A stretch of 64,000 nt of DNA from Aggregatilinea lenta (GTDB lineage Bacteria; Chloroflexota; Anaerolineae; Aggregatilineales; Aggregatilineaceae): assembly GCF_003569045.1 (NCBI RefSeq), contig NZ_BFCB01000003.1, forward strand, positions 558,001-622,000. The letters run 5' to 3'. Below the pieces are notes generated by a model. The model did not search any database and had not been told where the DNA came from. It worked only from the letters and a program-made list of their open reading frames with translations. The position numbers and the translations under genes are program-made. Below, piece by piece: positions 1 to 9,153 of this stretch (the stretch's first letter is position 1; each line of letters starts with the position of its first letter).

Positions 1-1
1 G

Positions 2-1390
2 GGCGCGGGCAAAGACGTGCTGATGGCGCACCTCGCCGGGGCGGCGTCGATCACGGCGGTCGAGATCAACCCGCAGATGATCGACCTCACGCGCGACTAC
101 GGCAGCTACAACGGCGACATCTACGATCTGCCCGGCGTGCGGACCGTGGCGATGGATGGCCGCAACTTCGTGGATCGCACCGATGAACAGTTCGATCTGA
201 TCTACGCCAATCTCGTGTACAGCCAGGCCGCCACGCCCGGCACGTCCGCGCTGGCCGAAAACTACGTCTACACGCAGGAAGCCATGCACAGCTACTGGGA
301 GCGCCTCAGCGACGATGGGCGCATCGCGTTCGTGGCGCACCACGGCATCGAAGGCATGCGGCTGGTGGTCGGCGCGCTGCAAATGCTGCAAGACGAGGGC
401 TACTCGCTTCAGGAGGCATTGGAGCACGTCGCGCTGGCCTCGCTGACCTACGGCGATGCGCAGGCCAAAACCAGCGTCGTGATCGTCATGCGCCAGCCGT
501 GGTCCGGCGATCTCGTCAACCAGTTCGTGACCGCCGCGCACAACCGCCAGACGGGCGTGCTGTATATCCCGATCTACCAGGAAACGGGCTTCGACGCGCT
601 GGAACTGGGCGCAATGACACTCGATGAGTTCATTCAAGACAATCAGGAAGAAGGCTACGACTACACCCCGACGACCGACAACTGGCCGTTTTTCTACCAA
701 TATCAGGAGGGCCTGCCCGCGCAGGTCAGCGATCTGCTGTTCATCAGCCTGATCCTGGCGGGCGCGTACCTGTCGTGGGCGATTTTCTTCTTTGTCCGGC
801 GCGACGGCGGCCAGTGGAAGCGCGCCGCGATCACGCCCTATTTCGCGCTGCTCGGTGCGGCGTTCCTGCTGGTCGAGACGCCGCTGATCCAGCGCTTCAA
901 CCTGCTGCTGGGCCAGCCGTCGTCGTCGCTGATCGTCGTGATCGGCGCGCTGCTGGCGGGTGGCGGTCTGGGCAGTTTCCTCAGCAGCCGTCTGGGGCTG
1001 ATGCGCCTGCCGCGTTTCGCGCCGCTGGCGGCGTTGGGCGTGGCGGTGCTGGTCGCGCTGTCGCTGGTGGTCTATCCCGCCCTGATCGACGCGGCGCTGC
1101 CGTGGTCGTTCGGTGCACGGGTTGCCGTCACGGTGATCGCGCTGCTGCCGCTCGGCCTGTTGATGGGCGTGCCGTTCCCCAGCGGGCTGCGCGTGGCGAG
1201 CGCCGCCGATCCGCGTGGCGTGTCCGCGTTCTGGGGCGCGAACGCGATCCTGTCCGTGGTGGGCACGGCTCTGGCGATGGCGCTGGCGGTCAAGTTCGGC
1301 TTCGCCGTGACGCTGCTGACCGGCGCGGTGCTCTACGCGCTGGCGGCGCTGCTGGCCTACGTCACGTGGCCGCGCGTGCTGGCGCGGTGA
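2..1390 (+). CDS. Aminopropyltransferase-like/membrane fusion protein (5' partial)
   Basis: The reading frame is open from the first bases, so the start lies outside the window; the GTG at 17 falls inside a conserved glycine-rich SAM-binding motif (GAGKDVL) and is not the true start. The N-terminal half (about residues 1-230) looks like a spermidine-synthase-type Rossmann methyltransferase: VEINPQMIDL follows the glycine loop and MDGRNFVD with DLIYANLVYS matches the next strands. The C-terminal half has about six hydrophobic segments with FALLGAAFLLVETPLIQRF, as in bacterial proteins that fuse a spermidine-synthase domain to a membrane domain. A role in polyamine synthesis is uncertain because many such fusions are uncharacterised. 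The family assignment is firm, the substrate unknown. Confidence 0.75.
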   Translation, partial: GAGKDVLMAHLAGAASITAVEINPQMIDLTRDYGSYNGDIYDLPGVRTVAMDGRNFVDRTDEQFDLIYANLVYSQAATPGTSALAENYVYTQEAMHSYWERLSDDGRIAFVAHHGIEGMRLVVGALQMLQDEGYSLQEALEHVALASLTYGDAQAKTSVVIVMRQPWSGDLVNQFVTAAHNRQTGVLYIPIYQETGFDALELGAMTLDEFIQDNQEEGYDYTPTTDNWPFFYQYQEGLPAQVSDLLFISLILAGAYLSWAIFFFVRRDGGQWKRAAITPYFALLGAAFLLVETPLIQRFNLLLGQPSSSLIVVIGALLAGGGLGSFLSSRLGLMRLPRFAPLAALGVAVLVALSLVVYPALIDAALPWSFGARVAVTVIALLPLGLLMGVPFPSGLRVASAADPRGVSAFWGANAILSVVGTALAMALAVKFGFAVTLLTGAVLYALAALLAYVTWPRVLAR

Positions 1391-1404
1391 GGCGGCCTGA
1401 ATAG

Positions 1405-1446
1405 ACCTCACCCCCGGCCCCTCTCCAATCAAGTTGGAGAGGGGAG
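1405..1446. repeat. R1 palindromic intergenic repeat
   Basis: Reverse orientation of a family whose core is CCCCTCTCCAA, a 5-base loop, then TTGGAGAGGGG, with a GGGGGTGAGGT tail. The 11-bp stem is perfect. Other copies are at 24262, 33640, 45710, 49776 and 53671. Confidence 0.9.
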
Positions 1447-1465
1447 CAACCCATCGCGCGTTATT

Positions 1466-1490
1466 CGTAGAGGCGGGGCTTGCTCCGCCC
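1466..1490. repeat. R2 modular palindrome
   Basis: CGTAGAGGCGGGGCTTGCTC followed by CGCCC. This belongs to the GTAGGGGC-type palindrome family found in most long intergenic gaps here. The gap between 1391 and 1601 is otherwise featureless apart from a degenerate GC-rich stretch near 1505-1540. Confidence 0.7.
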
Positions 1491-1601
1491 GTTTCCCCTT
1501 GCCTCCGTTTGCGTGGGGGAAGGGGCCGGGGATGGGGGCAGTCCAAACGCCGGTGCACAAATTCGTTTCTATTCCCTTTTTATCCCTGACCTGAATCCAA
1601 A

Positions 1602-4277
1602 GTGAGCCAGAATACGATGCGCCAATGGCAGAATGAGCTTGCAGAGGTGCTCGCCCTGGATGGCGAGTGGACGTTCCGCCTGGAAGACGAAGCCGGGCCG
1701 ATCACCGTGCCCGGCGCGTGGGAGGCGCAGGGCTACGCGCGGCGCACCGAGGGGCCCGCGTTTTACGAGCGTACGGTGACCGTCCCGGCGGCATGGGCCG
1801 GGCATCGCGTGCAGCTTCAGTTCGACGCGGTGAGCTACCACGCCGAGGTCGCAGTGAACGGGGTCGTCGTCGGCACGCATACCGGCTCGTGGACGGCGTT
1901 CGCGTTTGATGTGACCGGCGTGATTCATCCCGGCGAGACGAACACCATTGCCGTGACCGTGATCAAGCCCGGCGGCTCGTTCGGCCTGCGTGAGTCGCTG
2001 GCCGGGTTCCTGCCCGATGTCGCGCTGATGTTCGGCGGGCTGTGGCAGTCCGTGCGGCTGGTCGCGTTCCCTGGCCCCGCGTTGAGCAGCGTCACGGTGC
2101 AGGCCAGCGTCGCCGCAAAGACGATCGCCGTGGAAGCGGACGCGCACGACGCCGCCGGGCTGGATGCCGCGATCGATGTGATCGGGCCAGACGGCGCGCG
2201 CGTCGCGCATTGGGAGGGCGCGCTCGACGGCGACCGCGTGCAGGCGGCGATCCCGCTGGACGTAATTCGCCCCTGGTCGCCGGACGATCCCGCACGGTAT
2301 ACGGTCGAGATCGCATTGGTCGGGCCAGATGGGATGCCGCAGGCCCGCGCCCGTCGCGTGACGGGCTTCCGCGCCCTGGATCACCAGGAGCAGCTGCTGC
2401 GCCTGAACGGCACGCCGGTTTGTCTGCGCGGCGCGCTGAGCTGGGGCTGGTATCCCGATCTGCTGTGTCCCGCGCCGGACGACGCCACCATCCGCGACGA
2501 GTTTCGTCGCGTGCGCTCGCTCGGCTACAACATGGTCAAGCTGTGCCTGTTCGTGCCGTCGCCGCGCTATTTCGAGATCGCGGACGAAGAAGGCGTGCTG
2601 CTCTGGCTCGAACTCCCGCTGTGGCTGCCGGAAATGACGCCGCACCTGCGCGCCCAGGGGCCTATCGAGTACGCGGACATCGCCGCGCAAGTTCACCATC
2701 ACCCGTCCATCGTGATCTACAGCCTCGGCTGCGAGTTGGAACGCCACGTGGACGCGGAGTGGATCGCGAAGCTGAACGCGGTTGTGCGCGGGCAGGTGAG
2801 TGACGTGCTCGTGTGCGATAACAGCGGCTCCGGCGAAGCGTACGGCCTGGAAGGCGACCTCGCGGACTTCTACGACTACCACTTTTACGCCGATCTCCAG
2901 TTCTTCCGCCCGCTGGTGCAGCACTTCCACCGCGATTGGCGGCCCTCGCGCCCGTGGATCTTCGGGGAGTTTTGCGACATGGACGAGTACCGCCGCCCGG
3001 ACGTGCTCGCCGCGCAGTTCGGCGGGGCGCTGCCGTGGTGGGCGACGGAGCAGAACCCGATCCATCCGATCAGCAAGCTCGCCTACAGCCAGCAGGTCGA
3101 GCGTATGGCCGCGCTCGATCTGGACGTGGACGGCGCGGCGCTCGAAAAACTCTCGCGCCAGCAGGCGCTTGCGGTGCGTAAGTTCGTGCTGGAAGCCGTG
3201 CGCGCCACGGACGGCATGGGCGGCTACGTGGTGACCGGGCTGCGCAATACGCCGCTGTCGACGTCGGCCATGTTCGACGACGCGGGCCAGCCGAAAGTCG
3301 ATCCGGCGGCGTTCCGGCGCTTCAACGCCGATACCGTGCTCGCGTTGGGACGCGGGCGGGCGCGCCAGTGGACGCGCGGCGGTGATCGCCCCGCTCCGGC
3401 AGAGCCGTACAACTTCGCCGCCGGGAGCCGCGTCGCGCTACATGTCATCCTGTCGCACGCGGGCGATCCGCGGCGGCTGGGCGATGTGCGCTGGCACGTG
3501 GCCGGGCCGGACGGCGGCACGGTCGCTGAAGGCGTACAGACGCTCGGCGGAACGTTCGAGGCCGGACGTCCGCGTGGTGTGGCGCAGATCGCGTTTGCTG
3601 CGCCGGAGACCGCCGATCCGTTCGCGCTGCGGCTGCACGTCGCGCTCGACACGGATCGCGGCACGGTCGAGAACACGTGGCCGCTGTGGATCTTCCCGGC
3701 GGTGACGGATTGGCCGGATGGCCTCGCGCTCTACGATCCCGCCGGAAAGCTGGCCATGTTGGACGATCTCGCGGCGTCGGCGGCGCGCATCGACGCGCCC
3801 GCGCCGGACTACCGCGCCATCGTGTCGAGCGCCCTAGACGGCGATCTGCGCGCTTATCTGCGTGAGGGCGGGCGCGTGCTGCTGGTGCAGCAGGGCGACC
3901 GTCCGCTGCCCGCCGTGGCGGTCCCGTTCTGGCGCGAATCGCTCAAGCTGCTCGCGGATCACCCGGTGATGGATGCGTTCCCGCATGACGGCTACGCGGA
4001 CGTGCAGTTTTACGGGCTGGCGACGGATTGGGCCTTCGAGACAGACGCGCTGCGCGCCGCCCTGCCGGAGGCCACCGCGATCCGCCCGCTGATGCGCCGC
4101 CTCGACGCGCGCCTGTTTACGCTGGGCGAGTACCTGTTCGAGGCGGAAGTTGGGCGCGGGCGGCTGATCGCGTCCACGCTGCGCTTCCACGGCGGCCTGG
4201 GCGACCAGCCCGTCAGCCTAGGCAGTAATCTCGCCGGGCGCTGGCTACTGGCGCGTTTGATCGCATCGCTGCTGTGA
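1602..4277 (+). CDS. Glycoside hydrolase family 2 protein
   Basis: An 891-residue retaining beta-glycosidase of the GH2 type (beta-galactosidase, glucuronidase or mannosidase class). Residues 1-170 form the sugar-binding jelly roll (LDGEWTFRL, VPGAWEAQG, YERTVTVP, VAVNGVVVGTHTGSW). An Ig-like segment follows, then the TIM barrel from about 265 (NMVKLCLFVPSPRYFEIADE). The candidate acid/base is E378 in YSLGCELE and the candidate nucleophile is E456 in WIFGEF. The residue before the acid/base is Cys377, where GH2 and clan GH-A normally have Asn. There is no signal peptide, so it should be cytoplasmic. The start is GTG 1602 or ATG 1617; neither has a clear ribosome binding site. First gene of a four-gene run of carbohydrate enzymes; its stop overlaps the next open frame. 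Confidence 0.85.
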   Translation: MSQNTMRQWQNELAEVLALDGEWTFRLEDEAGPITVPGAWEAQGYARRTEGPAFYERTVTVPAAWAGHRVQLQFDAVSYHAEVAVNGVVVGTHTGSWTAFAFDVTGVIHPGETNTIAVTVIKPGGSFGLRESLAGFLPDVALMFGGLWQSVRLVAFPGPALSSVTVQASVAAKTIAVEADAHDAAGLDAAIDVIGPDGARVAHWEGALDGDRVQAAIPLDVIRPWSPDDPARYTVEIALVGPDGMPQARARRVTGFRALDHQEQLLRLNGTPVCLRGALSWGWYPDLLCPAPDDATIRDEFRRVRSLGYNMVKLCLFVPSPRYFEIADEEGVLLWLELPLWLPEMTPHLRAQGPIEYADIAAQVHHHPSIVIYSLGCELERHVDAEWIAKLNAVVRGQVSDVLVCDNSGSGEAYGLEGDLADFYDYHFYADLQFFRPLVQHFHRDWRPSRPWIFGEFCDMDEYRRPDVLAAQFGGALPWWATEQNPIHPISKLAYSQQVERMAALDLDVDGAALEKLSRQQALAVRKFVLEAVRATDGMGGYVVTGLRNTPLSTSAMFDDAGQPKVDPAAFRRFNADTVLALGRGRARQWTRGGDRPAPAEPYNFAAGSRVALHVILSHAGDPRRLGDVRWHVAGPDGGTVAEGVQTLGGTFEAGRPRGVAQIAFAAPETADPFALRLHVALDTDRGTVENTWPLWIFPAVTDWPDGLALYDPAGKLAMLDDLAASAARIDAPAPDYRAIVSSALDGDLRAYLREGGRVLLVQQGDRPLPAVAVPFWRESLKLLADHPVMDAFPHDGYADVQFYGLATDWAFETDALRAALPEATAIRPLMRRLDARLFTLGEYLFEAEVGRGRLIASTLRFHGGLGDQPVSLGSNLAGRWLLARLIASLL

Positions 4278-4291
4278 CTAAAGGAATGATG

Positions 4292-5488
4292 ATGGACCTC
4301 AAATTTGGCGTGATTTCGCCCCAGGACTGGGGCCTGCCCGTGACCGCCGATCCGTCGGCGGACGTGATCGCGGCGCTCGGCGCGTCCGAGGCGGATCTGG
4401 CCGCACGTGCCCGCCACGCGACCGAAACGTGGCTGCCGCAGATGTTCGACGCGCAGACCGGCGCGTTTTACGGCTACCTCTCCGTGCGCGACGGCTACCG
4501 CGAGCCGCCGCAGACCTCCAACCTGATCGCGCCGTGGCAGCTTATGGCGGCCTACGATCGCACCGGGAACGCGGATCTGCTCGACATGGCGCGGCAGTCG
4601 GCAGAGTGGTTCTACACGCACCACGTCACCGATCACCCGATGGCGGTGGTGGCGGGCGGCGTGCGCGACGGCGTGGCGACCGATCACCTGTGGACCAAGT
4701 TCGCCGGGGAGGAAATCGTTACCTGCCTGGGACTGCATGCGCGCACCGGGGAACCGCGCTGGCTGGATCGGGCCGTGCGGGGCGGGCGCTATCTGATCCA
4801 GGCGCGGCGGCACGGTTTCGCCCCGCGTTACGAGCTGTCGAGCGGGCGCTGGCTGGCGCTCGGCTGGGATTCGTGGGGCCGTGCGGCGGAGGCGGCATTG
4901 CTGCTGTGGCAGGCCCTCGACGATCCGCGTTGGATGGACGAGGCGCTTGCCTGGGGCGAGCACGGGTTGGCGATCCAGGCCGCGAACGGCACGTTTTACC
5001 TGATTGACGGCGAGTACTACAACACCGATCTCGCCGCCGACGAGCTGCGCGCGCTGACGTTTCTGTACGAGGCGACCGGGCGCGAGCCGTTCCTGATGGC
5101 CGCGCGGCGCTTCGCGGATTGGCACCTCTCGCAGCAAACGGATGCGGGCGCGTGGCCGCTGACCATCGACGCCGACGGTAACGTGGTCATGCCCACGGTC
5201 GGCCCCGGCGACGTGCCGAACATCGCCGTGGCGCTGCTGCGGCTGCACGCCGTCACGCACGACGCGGCCTATCTCGACGCGGCCCAGCGTGCCATGCGCT
5301 ATTCCCTCTCGCAGCAGGTCACGCCGGACGGCGAGCACCCCTACCACGACGATCCGCGCGCGCAGTGGGGCTTCTGGTCGTGGGACCCCTACTACGACTA
5401 CACGCTTTCGCCCGATCAGGCCACGCACCACGCACGCGGCATGTGGTTCCTGCTCGACTACCTGCGCGCTGAGGCCGCCCGTTCATGA
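4292..5488 (+). CDS. Alpha/alpha-toroid glycosidase-like protein
   Basis: About 398 residues made of repeated helical pairs such as PWQLMAAYDRTGNADLLDMA, with further WLDRAVRGGRYL and DAAYLDAAQRAMRY repeats, typical of six-hairpin (alpha/alpha)6 enzymes such as GH88/GH105 unsaturated uronyl hydrolases and sugar epimerases. I cannot place it in one family. Aromatic and acidic residues (WDSWGRAAEA, DGEYYNTD, WSWDPYYDY) look like a sugar-binding cleft. There is no signal peptide. The start at 4292 is preferred because AAAGGA lies at 4280-4285, six bases upstream; in-frame ATGs at 4286 and 4289 and a GTG at 4274 overlapping the GH2 stop are alternatives. Its stop overlaps the next start (ATGA), so it is surely cotranscribed with the GH2 and GH35 genes. 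Confidence 0.7.
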   Translation: MDLKFGVISPQDWGLPVTADPSADVIAALGASEADLAARARHATETWLPQMFDAQTGAFYGYLSVRDGYREPPQTSNLIAPWQLMAAYDRTGNADLLDMARQSAEWFYTHHVTDHPMAVVAGGVRDGVATDHLWTKFAGEEIVTCLGLHARTGEPRWLDRAVRGGRYLIQARRHGFAPRYELSSGRWLALGWDSWGRAAEAALLLWQALDDPRWMDEALAWGEHGLAIQAANGTFYLIDGEYYNTDLAADELRALTFLYEATGREPFLMAARRFADWHLSQQTDAGAWPLTIDADGNVVMPTVGPGDVPNIAVALLRLHAVTHDAAYLDAAQRAMRYSLSQQVTPDGEHPYHDDPRAQWGFWSWDPYYDYTLSPDQATHHARGMWFLLDYLRAEAARS

Positions 5489-7545
5489 CTGCCGTCACCC
5501 TCCGCAACCGGCGCATCTGGCTGGGCGACGAACCGCACGCGCTGCTCAGCGGTGAGGTGCATTTCTGGCGGCTCGATCCGCAACGTTGGCGCGACGTGCT
5601 GCGTCAGGTGCGCGCGCTGGGCCTGGACCAGATCGCATCCTACGTCTGCTGGGACTATCACCAGACCGGCCCGGGGACGTTCGACTTCACGGGACAGACC
5701 GCGCCGCAGCGCAATCTCACCGGCTTTCTGGACGAGGTCGCCGCGCAGGGTCTGCACCTGCTGATCCGCCCCGGCCCGTACATTTACAGCGAATGGGCCA
5801 ACGGCGGCCTCCCGGCGGACGCGGCGCGTCTGCACCGGCTCCATCCCGATTACCGCGCGATGGCGTCGGAGTACATCGCCGCCGTGTGCGAGGTCCTCGC
5901 GCCCTACCTTGCCACGCGCGGCGGCCCGATCTGGCTGGTGCAGGCCGAAAACGAGCCGGACCCCTGGCCGCACATCTACGAGGCGCAGTTGGGCTTAGGC
6001 AGCACGCCGGGTCCCTTCCACGACTTCCTGCGCGTGCGCTACGCGGGCGATCTGGACGCGCTCAACGCGGCATGGGAAACGGCCTACACCGCGTTTGAAC
6101 AGGCGCGCGCCGTCACCGCCCCCGGCCTGGACGCGCGCGGCTACACGAATCGTTATCTCGACTTCGTGCGCTTCCGGCACTGGTATACGGCGGAGGTGAT
6201 GCGTTGGACCGCGGCGCAGTTCCGCGCGGGCGGGATCGACGTGCCCCTGCTGGCGAACGTCTACACCACGAACGGTATCCAGAACTGGCGCGAACTCGAA
6301 TCGATCTGCGACGTCGCCGGGCCGGACGCCTATCCCACCGCCGGGTTCCGCGCGCCGGACGAGCACCGGACCTTCCTGCACACGCTGGCCTATACCCGCG
6401 CGTATTCGGCCCTGCCGTGCATCCCGGAGCTTCAGGCGGGCATCTGGGACGGCGGGCAGTATGCGGCGGGCGCGATCACGCCCAACCACTACACGCTGAC
6501 GGCCCTCTCCGCGTTGATGGCGGGCATCGTCGGCTGGAACTGGTACATGCTGGTCAGCCGCGACAACTGGCTGATGAGCCCCATCAGCGAGCTGGGCCAC
6601 ACACGCCCCAACCTCTACGCGGCCTTCGCGGAGATCGTGCGGCTGTTCCGCGCCATCGATCCCCCCGCGTTGGAACGGCTCGCCTCGGCGGCGGTGACGG
6701 TCGATCCGCTGCACCAGACGGCGCGCCTGCCCGACCGGGGCGGCGACGTTTTGCGCGCGCTCTACAACGCGGATATCACGCTGGACGCCTTCGATGTCGG
6801 GGCGGGCGAACAGACCGCGCCGCTGCTGTTTTACGCGGGCGGATCGTGGCTCAGCGCCGCCGGGCAGGATCGCCTGTTGGAGTTCGTGCGCGGCGGTGGG
6901 ACGCTGGTGCTGTTCCAGGAGCAGCCGCGCCAGGATGACGCTCTGCGGCCCCTTTCGCGCTTCGATCTGCCGCTGCCCGCGGCGATCCTCGGCGCGGCGG
7001 CCCCGCAGCGGCTGGCGATCCGCCTGGGCGACCAAGCCGTGAACCTGAGCAGCCCCGCCTTTTTCGTGTACGACGATGTGCCGGGCGATCCCATCACCGC
7101 TGAGCGCATCCCCGACGAGATCCCGACCGGGGACGAGCTGGCGGTGCACGTGAGTCTGCCCGTTGGCCTGACGTATACCGTCGGCTGGCGGCAGGGGATC
7201 GGCGCGGGGCAGATCGTGGTCCTCGGCGTGCAGCCTTCCCCCGAACTGGTCGCGGCGCTGCATGCGTGGCTGGGCGCCGCGATCCCCTGCCGTGCGCGGA
7301 CCGAACACGTGCACACGGCGCTGTTCCGCCGGGGCGAGTCGTTCGTGCTGGTCGCCGCCAACCTGGGCGACGAGGCGCGTCACGCGGTCGTGGATCTGGA
7401 CCGCGCGCGGTTCGCGCCGGGACCGTGGGCGGTACGCGACCTGCGTACGGATGAGGTCAGCGTGACACATATCCGCCTGTCCGGCGCAGTGACGCTGCAC
7501 CTGCCGCCCCGCGACGGCACGATTCTAACCCTTGAGCCTGCCTGA
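5485..7545 (+). CDS. Glycoside hydrolase family 35-type beta-galactosidase
   Basis: A 686-residue clan GH-A enzyme. The N-terminal barrel carries GEVHFWR, VCWDYHQTGPGTFDF and RPGPYIYSEWANGGLP, which are GH35 hallmarks. The acid/base is probably E157 in QAENEPD and the nucleophile E315 in PELQAG. The C-terminal part (from about 430, LLFYAGGSWLSAAG and GGGTLVLFQEQP) resembles a glutamine-amidotransferase-like domain and is followed by a small beta domain. It probably removes terminal beta-linked galactose from oligosaccharides. No signal peptide is visible, so the substrate should be imported first. The ATG overlaps the upstream stop by ATGA, indicating translational coupling. Confidence 0.8.
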   Translation: MTAVTLRNRRIWLGDEPHALLSGEVHFWRLDPQRWRDVLRQVRALGLDQIASYVCWDYHQTGPGTFDFTGQTAPQRNLTGFLDEVAAQGLHLLIRPGPYIYSEWANGGLPADAARLHRLHPDYRAMASEYIAAVCEVLAPYLATRGGPIWLVQAENEPDPWPHIYEAQLGLGSTPGPFHDFLRVRYAGDLDALNAAWETAYTAFEQARAVTAPGLDARGYTNRYLDFVRFRHWYTAEVMRWTAAQFRAGGIDVPLLANVYTTNGIQNWRELESICDVAGPDAYPTAGFRAPDEHRTFLHTLAYTRAYSALPCIPELQAGIWDGGQYAAGAITPNHYTLTALSALMAGIVGWNWYMLVSRDNWLMSPISELGHTRPNLYAAFAEIVRLFRAIDPPALERLASAAVTVDPLHQTARLPDRGGDVLRALYNADITLDAFDVGAGEQTAPLLFYAGGSWLSAAGQDRLLEFVRGGGTLVLFQEQPRQDDALRPLSRFDLPLPAAILGAAAPQRLAIRLGDQAVNLSSPAFFVYDDVPGDPITAERIPDEIPTGDELAVHVSLPVGLTYTVGWRQGIGAGQIVVLGVQPSPELVAALHAWLGAAIPCRARTEHVHTALFRRGESFVLVAANLGDEARHAVVDLDRARFAPGPWAVRDLRTDEVSVTHIRLSGAVTLHLPPRDGTILTLEPA

Positions 7546-7570
7546 TACGCTGCGAACAGGAGCAGATACA

Positions 7571-8923
7571 ATGAGTCAAGAGCTTGTAACGCCCACCGAC
7601 GGCATGGTCATCACGCAGGATACGCGCTTTGCGCCGGGCGTGTACCCGCTGCCCAACGGCATCACCATCGGCGTGGACGGCGTCACGGTCGAAGGCGAGG
7701 GCGCGATGATCGTCAGCGGGACGCGCACGGGCGTCGGCGTAACGCTGGACGGTCGCCGCGACGTGACGCTGCGCGGCCTGTCGATCTCCGGCTACTACAA
7801 CGGCGTCCGCGCCGATCACTGCCGGAACGTCACGGTCGAAAACGTGCGCGTGCGCGAAACGGCGGAGGTAGACGGCATCACCACGTTTTTGTACCTGTGG
7901 ACGCCGGTCGAAGACGCCTACGGCGGCGCGGTCCTGCTCCACGACGTGCAGGGTGGGGCCGTGCGCGGCTGCGACCTGCAGCACCAGATGAACGGGATCA
8001 TGCTCTACGACTGTGGCGGCCTCACGGTCGAGCGCAACAACGCCTCGTTTAACAGCGGCTGGGGCGTGTATCTCTCCGGCTCCAGCGAGAACGTGATCCA
8101 GGACAACCAGCTCGACTTCTGCAACCGCGTCTTCCGCCGTCCCGATGGCTCCGTGCGTGTCGAGGCGGATTCCGCCGGGATCGTGCTGGTCTACAGCTCG
8201 TCGCGCAACCAGTTCCTGCGCAATAGCTGCCTGTGCGGCGGCGACGGGATCTTCGTGGCGGGCTACGATCACAAGGGCCACCAGGGGCCGTGCAACGACA
8301 ACCTGTTCGAGGACAACGACTGCCGCCTTAGCCCGAACAATGCGATCGAAGCGACGTTTTCGCGCGGGAACATCTTCCGCCGCAACGACTGCAGCCGTTC
8401 TAATTTCGGGCTGTGGATGGGCTACTCGTGGGACAACGTGGTCGAGGACAACACCATCGAGTTCAGCCGTTGGGCGGGCATCGCCATCGAGCACGGCTTT
8501 AACTTCACCATTCGTAACAACCGCATCCGGCTCAACAACGAGGGTATCCGTCTGTGGACGCGCGGCGGCGGCGTGCTGCCCTACTGGCCGGGCCACGAGG
8601 TGTGTTACGACTTCGCCATCGAGGACAACCTGTTCGAGTCCAACCGCACGGCGTTCCACGGTTACACGGGTGAGGAGGCGGAGGGCGTGCAGTGCCACGA
8701 CTTCACGCTGCGCGGCAACACGATCCGCGACAACCGGATCGGCGTGCGCTTCGCGGAGGTGTACGGCTGTGCGGTGGAGGGCAATACGTTCGACGCGAAC
8801 GTCGACGTCGCCGTGCTGCTGGAAGATGATCCGGGCGTGACGGTGGACGCGAACACCTACGCGGGCAACGGCGAGGACGTGCGCCGCGCGCCGCGCAGGA
8901 TGGACTTCGCGCAGAATTTATAA
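7571..8923 (+). CDS. Right-handed beta-helix protein
   Basis: A 450-residue protein built of parallel beta-helix (PbH1-type) coils: VTLRGLSISG, VTVENVRVRE, LTVERNNASFNSG, NVIQDNQLDF, FTIRNNRIRL and FTLRGNTIRDN recur about every 22-25 residues with Asn ladders. This fold is shared by pectate lyases, polygalacturonases and NosD-like carbohydrate-binding proteins. I do not see a decisive catalytic motif, so it may be a lyase, glycosidase or epimerase. Start 7571 is chosen because ACAGGAG lies eight bases upstream; an in-frame upstream start at 7532 would overlap the GH35 gene and has no such site. It has no signal peptide and is the last gene of the 1602-8923 unit, so a cytoplasmic role on oligosaccharides is likely. 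Confidence 0.75.
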   Translation: MSQELVTPTDGMVITQDTRFAPGVYPLPNGITIGVDGVTVEGEGAMIVSGTRTGVGVTLDGRRDVTLRGLSISGYYNGVRADHCRNVTVENVRVRETAEVDGITTFLYLWTPVEDAYGGAVLLHDVQGGAVRGCDLQHQMNGIMLYDCGGLTVERNNASFNSGWGVYLSGSSENVIQDNQLDFCNRVFRRPDGSVRVEADSAGIVLVYSSSRNQFLRNSCLCGGDGIFVAGYDHKGHQGPCNDNLFEDNDCRLSPNNAIEATFSRGNIFRRNDCSRSNFGLWMGYSWDNVVEDNTIEFSRWAGIAIEHGFNFTIRNNRIRLNNEGIRLWTRGGGVLPYWPGHEVCYDFAIEDNLFESNRTAFHGYTGEEAEGVQCHDFTLRGNTIRDNRIGVRFAEVYGCAVEGNTFDANVDVAVLLEDDPGVTVDANTYAGNGEDVRRAPRRMDFAQNL

Positions 8924-8969
8924 AAAGCAGTTTTTAGTCGTTGGTTTTCAGTTGTTAGCAAAGGCAAAG
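8924..8969 (+). repeat. R3 dispersed repeat (GCAGTTTTTAGTCGTTGG type)
   Basis: Sequence of the form AAAGCAGTTTTTAGTCGTTG then GTTTTCAGTTGTTAGC. A close relative lies in reverse orientation at 33741-33798 and a weaker one at 24065-24114. Confidence 0.65.
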
Positions 8970-9063
8970 TCAGAGACCGCACGAGAAAAGCTGGTCACAG
9001 TCCCGCCCTTTTGCCTGTCTACGGAATGCGCCCCTACGCAGTCCTTCGAATGAACACACAACG

Positions 9064-9093
9064 CGAGGGCGGTGAATACATTCACCGCCCTCG
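9064..9093 (-). terminator. Hairpin between convergent genes
   Basis: A perfect 13-bp stem (CGAGGGCGGTGAA with its complement) around a TACA loop. It lies between the beta-helix gene (+) and amt (minus). Sequence after the hairpin on the minus strand is moderately T-rich (CGTTGTGTGTTCATT), so it most likely ends amt transcription. Confidence 0.6.
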
Positions 9094-9153
9094 ATGCTGT
9101 CAGAATAGAAGGTGGAGAGTCCCGGTGCGACCGGCAGCTTCACCGTATGGGGA

